From Bagarius yarrelli (lineage: Eukaryota; Chordata; Actinopteri; Siluriformes; Sisoridae), in the NCBI GenBank assembly GCA_005784505.1, contig VCAZ01000184.1, forward strand, positions 62,001 to 126,000: a DNA stretch of 64,000 nt, written 5' to 3'. Below the pieces are notes generated by a model. That model saw only the letters and a program-made list of their open reading frames with translations, had not been told where the DNA came from and did no database searches. The first letter of the stretch is position 1. Each line of letters opens with the position of its first letter. The translations under genes were made by a program, and so were the position numbers. This document shows positions 58,395-64,000 of this stretch, piece by piece.

Positions 58395-58695
58395 ATAAAT
58401 TGCCTAAAGATGCTAGTAGTGTTTAGAGCACTAACTAAAACACTTCTTGCAAGACCTGAGTGGCATGTGCTCTTATGTACTATGGACCATATGTCGGTGG
58501 TCACTTATATCAACCACCATGGAAGCCTGTGTTTACGCCCGCTCTACAAGCTAGCAAGCCAGATCCTACAAGCTTGTGAGCCAGATTCTTTAGTGGACTC
58601 ATGAGAAACTTTGCTTGTTGAGAACAATGTTTTTCCCAGAGTTGCTGAATCAAGCAGCAGATGTCCTGTCGAGGCAGAGGCTGAACAAACACATA
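58395..58695 (+). pseudogene. DIRS-1-like RNase H domain fragment
   Basis: The frame reads MLVVFRALTKTLLARPEWHV, then SVVTYINHHGSLCLRPLYKL. After a frameshift it reads FFPELLNQAADVLSRQRLNK. These match the RNase H domain of fish DIRS elements: the TDN-type acidic centre (here changed to MDH), the YINHQG motif and the terminal AADxLSRQ. Flanking domains and terminal repeats are missing. Confidence 0.8.
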
Positions 58696-58696
58696 C

Positions 58697-58730
58697 AATA
58701 ATAATAATAAAAATAATAATAATAATAATT
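58697..58730. repeat. (AAT)n microsatellite
   Basis: An AATAAT run directly follows the DIRS fragment. Confidence 0.9.
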
Positions 58731-58731
58731 C

Positions 58732-59334
58732 CGATTTGATTTTTACCGGAAGGTACAAGAATTGTAACCTGAGTCAAATTTTAATTTTACTATGTTATCT
58801 GTGGCACTATTTCTTTAAAAGTTCAGGTTGAACTGGGTGGTGTTGTTTTTTCCCTGATCTATTTTATTCATCAAAATTTAAATAATCCAACACAGAGCTA
58901 TATAAATTCTAAATTCTCTTTATCTTTGATGCAGAATGATCCAAAAGCTATTTCCAGTTAAGTAAATTACTCTCTTATGAAAGAGTAAAGAGAAGGAGGG
59001 ATGTAAAGATACAGCATCTCTTTGGTATGGTTAAAGTTAGATTTAAAGCTAGACTATTACAGGTTAGGTCTTTTTTTTTAGTTAACAGTGGCCACACGCA
59101 GATGCCCACTCACAAACACATACAGACTAAGCAAATCATATGAATTTCAATAATATGATCATTGGAATTGATATTAAGCTGCATTGTAGCTATTAATCTA
59201 ATGTAAAAAGTAATAATTGTTGAAAATAAAGTTCTTGGTTTACAGTTTTAAAGCTAGAAAGTTGTTCATTCTGCTCAGTTTTGAACTCTAAGACTTAAGT
59301 GACAATGTGTTTTCAATTTTCCACGCAGAGGAAG
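58732..59334. other. AT-rich stretch upstream of the GA tracts
   Basis: Nothing recognised. Confidence 0.5.
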
Positions 59335-59335
59335 A

Positions 59336-59417
<82 letters not shown>
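59335..59417. repeat. (GA)n microsatellite, about 40 units
   Basis: Almost perfect GA dinucleotides. This is the distal GA tract upstream of the candidate promoter. Confidence 0.98.
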
Positions 59418-59420
<3 letters not shown>

Positions 59421-59521
59421 TTTCTTTTTACACAACTTTATTTACCCAAGTCACATATAAAAAGCAGTGACTAAATAAATAAATAAATACATTTTTTTTA
59501 AGTCAATAAATGGGTTTAAGA

Positions 59522-59646
59522 GCGAGAGAGAGACAGAGAGAGAGACAGACGACAGAGAGAGACAGAGAGAGGGACAGAAGGGGAGTGAGAAAAAGACAGA
59601 GAGAGAGATACAGAAAGAGAGAGAAAGAGAAAGAGGCAGTGAGAGG

Positions 59647-59734
<88 letters not shown>

Positions 59735-59760
59735 AGAGTGATCGAGGAGAGAGGGAGAGA
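59522..59760. repeat. GA/GACA purine tract abutting the candidate promoter
   Basis: Imperfect GAGA/GACAGA leads into a clean GA run at about 59651-59738 and ends within 20 bases of the CRE. Such mirror-symmetric purine tracts can adopt triplex DNA and are common next to vertebrate promoters. Confidence 0.95.
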
Positions 59761-59762
59761 GG

Positions 59763-59800
59763 AGGTCGAGTGTGTGTGACGTCACGGCAGACTCGGCGCT
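59763..59800 (+). promoter_or_regulatory. candidate core promoter with consensus CRE
   Basis: TGACGTCA at 59777-59784 is the full palindromic CREB/ATF site. It sits at the start of an 18-CpG patch (59767-59943) in otherwise CpG-poor DNA. No TATA box is seen at a suitable distance, fitting a CpG-type promoter. The start site is not defined by the sequence. Confidence 0.55.
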
Positions 59801-60088
59801 CTCCGGAGTGCAGCGCTTTTTTTTGGTGCGTTAATCTAACGGAAAGGATCACGGATCTAACGAATCACTATTCCAGTCGCGTCTCACGCGTATTTTTTTA
59901 TGTGGATGTAAAATGAACATACGACAGTGTGGACTTCACGACGCAAAACTTTCTTTAATTCTTTGATACGTCTTTTAACTTTTTCTTCTTTTTTTTTTTA
60001 AGAATCATACTTTAACAGAACTTTCTGAGACAAACTTTTGGAGCGATTTATATAATCAGACGGATCGTTTTCTGGAGGTGTTCTAGTG
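59800..60088 (+). other. candidate non-coding first exon (5' UTR) of an unidentified gene
   Basis: Downstream of the CRE, CpG-rich then T-rich leader sequence runs to TTCTAGTG followed by GTAAGGAA (60089), a good donor. It contains only short upstream frames: ATG-TGG-ATG-stop at about 59899, and a 17-codon frame MNIRQCGLHDAKLSLIL from about 59912. This fits a 5' UTR exon with coding sequence beyond the window. Its left end is uncertain and the gene cannot be named. Confidence 0.45.
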
Positions 60089-60545
60089 GTAAGGAACGCA
60101 CTTTTTATTTCTTATCAGTAAAAAATGAAAACTCTTTTTATTTTTAACACAAAGATACTGCCATGCGTGATGATTGGGTTGATTGGTGATTATATAAAAT
60201 ACGTGCTTCCTTGTACAGAGAATTTGATCTGCTATAAATTGTGCGCAAAAGGTGCGTAATGCTCCTGAAAGGAAGACCGGTTGCTTAGATACATGGGGGG
60301 GTATTTTATTTATTTATTTATTCATTTATTTACAAATTTGGGTTCATTTTGGGATCTTTTTCTTTCGGATCCCTGCGTCTAAGATTCCTGGAAGTTTTTA
60401 ACAGACTGGAAAAAAAACAACGAATCACATAAAATATGTTCCAGGAACCTTTTAGTTTTAATGGTCGGTGTTAAATAAAAAGTTGAGTGGCCAGGATAGA
60501 GGCGTAGAGTTCAACCTCTGGGCTGAGGTGGTGATAACGCGTGGC

Positions 60546-60603
<58 letters not shown>

Positions 60604-61726
60604 AAGAGTTAGGTTATATATTACATTCTTTTAGCAGCGGTAAGATCAGTCTTGGCCCATATAACGATCAACAATGACTCCAAATAGATGGTTCTTTATT
60701 CTTATGCAAAATGTAATAATTAATTAGAGTGGAATGTGTTGGGGCGAAGTTTGTGCCCTTGCGACACTCCAACTCTCCTGCGGTGAGCTTAATGAATAAA
60801 GCGCCTGAGTGGAGACAGCATGACAACCTGACTGTGTTTCCCTCAGGGGTGTATGTGAGACGCTAAGAAGTTTTGTCACTTTACAGTGTCACTCATTATA
60901 AGTCTACAGGTCTAAACATCATTTTTGCACCGTTATTCCAGTTTTACATCTTAATTGGTAGTGTGTATGGCAGGGCAGACACGTTGGCGTGATAGTATAC
61001 TGGAGCTTGCGTGCTGGTTTTGGACCGAACCCAGTGAACCCGCCTAAGATCAAGTAATGGAGCACACTTCTGGGTGGAGGGCTGCACTTCATACAGCCGC
61101 CACATCCCTCTAAAGACACGGTCAACACGCATACACATACTTCTGTCTGTCTGTCTGTCTGTTTTATTATTTTTCTTTAAAAAAAAGGTTGTTTAATGTA
61201 GTAATATATCTAGTATAATTATGTAACGTAACTTTAATTGACAGTCTCTTCAACCCTTTATATTTTTTATAGCAATCAATATTATAATCATAATCGTTAT
61301 CATAAGTAGTTATATTTTATTATAATTGAATATTTATGATTGTTGTTGATTGTTGCTGTTGTTATCTTACAATAATTGACAATAACACATTCAGGAGACA
61401 GACACTGTTTGATCTAGCTGGCCGTTGCCTGCCCCTCTTGTGTAGCCAAGCCCACTAAGAGGAAGGTCCCTTAGTGAAACTGTTTAAAATGTAAAAATAT
61501 TCAGTTTCATAAAAACTATATTTGTACTTATTAATATTATTGTTAGTGTTGGTTCTGTAAGGATGATCATTCATGCAACATTTAATTACCGTACCCACAT
61601 TTTCAGTCAAAATGACATTAAAAAGTGGCACCCATGTAAATACAGAATTGTTCTTGACAATACAATTGGGCCACATAAGTGTGTTTTCTCTAAACTGTTG
61701 TAAAAAGAGTGACTTCATTTTTTTTT

Positions 61727-61786
61727 CTTTTATACAACTGAGAAATTGTGGATTAAGGTGATCTAACTGCTGTGTCACCACTTCCG
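61727..61786 (-). repeat. family A SINE, internally deleted
   Basis: TCTTTTATACAACTGAGAAA with GGATTAAGG runs directly to TGTCACCACTTCCGCC. The middle is missing. Confidence 0.65.
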
Positions 61787-61799
61787 CCGTGTCTTTGTA

Positions 61800-62060
61800 T
61801 GTTTGCAAAAAAACCTAACAATTCCAAACATAGTGCTCCTGGACACATGGTTGGTGTGAAAAACTTGAGTGTCCTGCATAGAACCATGACATCAACCTCA
61901 CTGAATACCTGTGAAATAAATCCAGCCACAACATTAGTGACTAAACTCAATAATACTTTTGGGACTGAATAAGCAAATCCATATTCTAGCCTCTCTCCAA
62001 AATCTAGTGGAACTCCTTCCCAAAAGTGTAAGAGTGAGATTAAATCTGCAACAGGATGTT
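61800..62060 (+). pseudogene. Tc1/mariner transposase 3' remnant
   Basis: GTGTCCTGCATAGAACCATG with ACATCAACCTCACTGAATAC, then CCACAACATTAGTGACTAAA and AATCTAGTGGAACTCCTTCC, follow the order of the family's C-terminal coding end. No intact frame. Confidence 0.65.
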
Positions 62061-62130
62061 GTATGGATGTGACAACCAGGTGTTCAGATTCTCAACATGC
62101 AGTAATTAAGCTAGTGACGTATATATTTTG

Positions 62131-62322
62131 GGGGGAAGTGGTAGCGCAGTGGTTACGGTCTTGGACTGCTAATTGGAAGATCGGGGTCTGATCCCTACCA
62201 CAACTAAGCTGCCACTGTTGGGCCTCTGAGCAAAACCCCCAATTGCTAAGTTATATAAAAGAGATAAATGTAAGTCGCTTTGGATAAGGACGTCTGCCAC
62301 ATGCTATTAATGTAAATGTAAA
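62131..62322 (+). repeat. family A SINE, full length
   Basis: GGGGGAAGTGGTAGCGCAGT, GGACTGCTAATTGGAAGATC, TGCCACTGTTGGGCCTCTGA, and TAAGTCGCTTTGGATAAGG with TAATGTAAATGTAAAT at the tail. This is one of the best copies in the window. Confidence 0.95.
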
Positions 62323-64000
62323 TATTGAGGCTAAACTTGGGCTGGTCAGAATGGTTTTTTTTACATTCTTAAAAGTAGGTATTGAAGTGTACTATTTATT
62401 TTCATTTCAGGTTTATTTATGGTAGGTAATTACACCTTTCAAATTACTGATGCATATTTAAAGCATTTCTCTAAATGTTAATTAAAGGTTTGCTAATTGA
62501 AGATATGGTTATAGTGCAAAATATCAACTATTAATAGGAACTGCACCAGACACAAAAAAAGTACAGTTTGACACAATATAAGAGTGAAAATCTAAGGGTG
62601 GCACCGGCTTCCCTTCCCTCTTCCACCCAAATGAATGTAACATTATATATATTTAGTTTCTTTATGAGCATTTACCAATAAATTGTGATTTAATATATTT
62701 CACCACAGATGCATTTCCAATTTAACCCAAAGATGTCGTTTTATCATGGTTCTTATTATGTGATAAAAGGCTGGGTAGCTTCATTAGAGACTTAACCCAA
62801 ACCCTTTCACTTTACTTTACAAGTGGGTGGAGACATAATAAGGAACTGACATTTAGATACAGCTAATGACTAGATCTTTATAGGTACATAGTAATTTTAA
62901 TTTTTTTTGTTTTCTTTTGCTGGAAACATAGTGATTTCAGTGTGTGTGTTTACAATTTACTAGAATTGCATGGAGACTTTGATAAACATTGCCTCCCTTG
63001 AAATTAAGAGACTTTAAGACCACTTATAGTATATTGCCAGCCATTACATCACATAAGACGAATTAATCACTACCAAAGTATTCAGTTACAAACACAATTC
63101 TATATAAAGATGCTGTAATATAAATAAAACTCATTTGTATTGCTTAGTGATGCCATTTTTAGTCGCCAAGGCCTAACTTGATGAGAAAGTGGACTGGGAA
63201 TAATAAGGCAGGAAAAGAAAAAGACAAACACATTTCTTTGTCACTTATCAGGTTAGGTAGACTGCAGCTGTCCTGCCCTTCCTGTCCTGTGCTGACTGGA
63301 AAAAAATAAACTCTGAAATGTGTTTAGTGCCCTTCAATTAAAGGAGTGGTGCTCTTTAAAAAAAAAAATTATAATTCCCTATGGGCCAAGCGGGCAGTGC
63401 CACCTGCTATAGTACATGGTTTTGTTCCATTGTGTAGGCTTTGTGTGTGTTGGCTTGGTCAGCTGGGTTTAAATAACCCAGTGATGTTTATGACTAAATT
63501 TAAACATTTAGATCTGGAATGTGTGGGATCTGTGTGTTAATAAATGACTAATAAGTTCTTAGATGAATGTAAGGTCATATCAAGACATATGGTAATATCC
63601 TGCCGGGGGTTAAGTGTGAACACCACTTCCTGTGCTACTGATTTAGGTCAGCGATATATAAAATATTGTGTATAAGTTTAGAGTTATACAGCTTAAGAGA
63701 AACTATTACTTACTAAACCCTAGGGATGAATAGTGTTGTTGTTATAGTAACTTAAAGGAAAACTCCACTATAGAAAACACTAAAATAGTTTTCAATCTAT
63801 AGCTCCTAAAAATAAGGCTAGTGCAGGGTTGCAGAATGCAGTTAATGACCCACTTTTGTTGGATCAATGTAAAAGATGGAAACCACAGGTGGGGTGTGTA
63901 AGGATGCACTGATACAATTTTTAAGGACAGAGTACGAGTACCGATATTTTTCCTGGTACCTTCTGATACATTTACATTTATTGACATTTATCTCAGGGGC
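62323..64000. other. presumed intron, nothing assigned
   Basis: AT-rich with no named repeat or exon. The last 30 bases (TACATTTACATTTATTGACA) may be the tail of another SINE cut by the window end. Confidence 0.4.

Larger units (their letters stand above)
60089..62130 (+). other. presumed first intron, left part, with repeats
   Basis: It begins with donor GTAAGG. It holds an (ATTT)n run at 60302-60332, a (GA)n tract at 60548-60601, a GC-richer low-repeat island at 60720-61140 and (CTGT)n at 61144-61163. The island could be an intronic regulatory element. Confidence 0.4.

Noticed and set aside
59451..59852. 133-codon minus-strand Ser/Leu frame over the promoter
   Set aside because: It is the translation of the GA tract complement.

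Overview
This window is nuclear DNA from a teleost fish, most likely an otophysan; a catfish-type genome is plausible. The basis is the repeat content: about 29 pieces of one tRNA-derived SINE carrying the teleost tail motif TTATCCAGAGCGACTTACA, DANA/Mermaid-like SINEs, Tc1/mariner and hAT-like DNA elements, DIRS-1-like retroelement fragments, and long GA, GATA and CA microsatellites. No bacterial gene organisation is visible. Nearly all open frames are under about 120 codons. The longer ones (up to 289 codons) are translations of GA and GATA microsatellites.

No complete protein-coding gene can be supported. The best genic signal is near the right end. A CpG-rich patch at about 59763-59945 holds a perfect CRE palindrome (59777-59784). 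It is followed by an exon-like 5' leader ending at a good splice donor (60089-60094), so the window probably ends inside the first intron of an unidentified plus-strand gene. Weaker exon-like signals are a duplicated acceptor-plus-exon cassette at 30741-31123 and 32066-32339, a minus-strand CpG patch with a perfect donor at 46421-46426, and a possible 39-nt microexon at 5707-5745.

Layout. 0-10 kb: SINE fragments, a second SINE family (1571), a nested DNA-element locus (6250-7180) and a DANA-like SINE with intact target-site duplication (8331). 10-17 kb: GA-rich DNA, a 16-bp minisatellite with 80-bp higher-order repeats (12061-12614), then over 1 kb of purine-rich or GATA DNA (13840-15394). 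17-30 kb: SINEs, a hAT-like MITE (20224), a decayed DIRS fragment (21165-21773), LINE 3' ends (25203, 29324) and an Angel-like palindrome (26462). 30-32.4 kb: a tandem duplication whose second copy lost about 946 bp. 35.7-37.6 kb: DNA-transposon remnants beside a roughly 1.1-kb, 22-bp minisatellite with 218-bp higher-order repeats. 40-47 kb: a Gypsy-like solo LTR candidate, a short inverted-repeat element, two further local duplications and Tc1 remnants. 47-59 kb: mostly sequence I cannot assign, with scattered SINEs and a DIRS RNase H fragment (58395). 59.3-64 kb: the candidate promoter flanked by GA tracts, then its presumed intron.

The repeats are decayed and show no sign of an active autonomous element. 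Family names rest on recognised motifs rather than database searches, and boundaries are usually good to about 5-20 bases.
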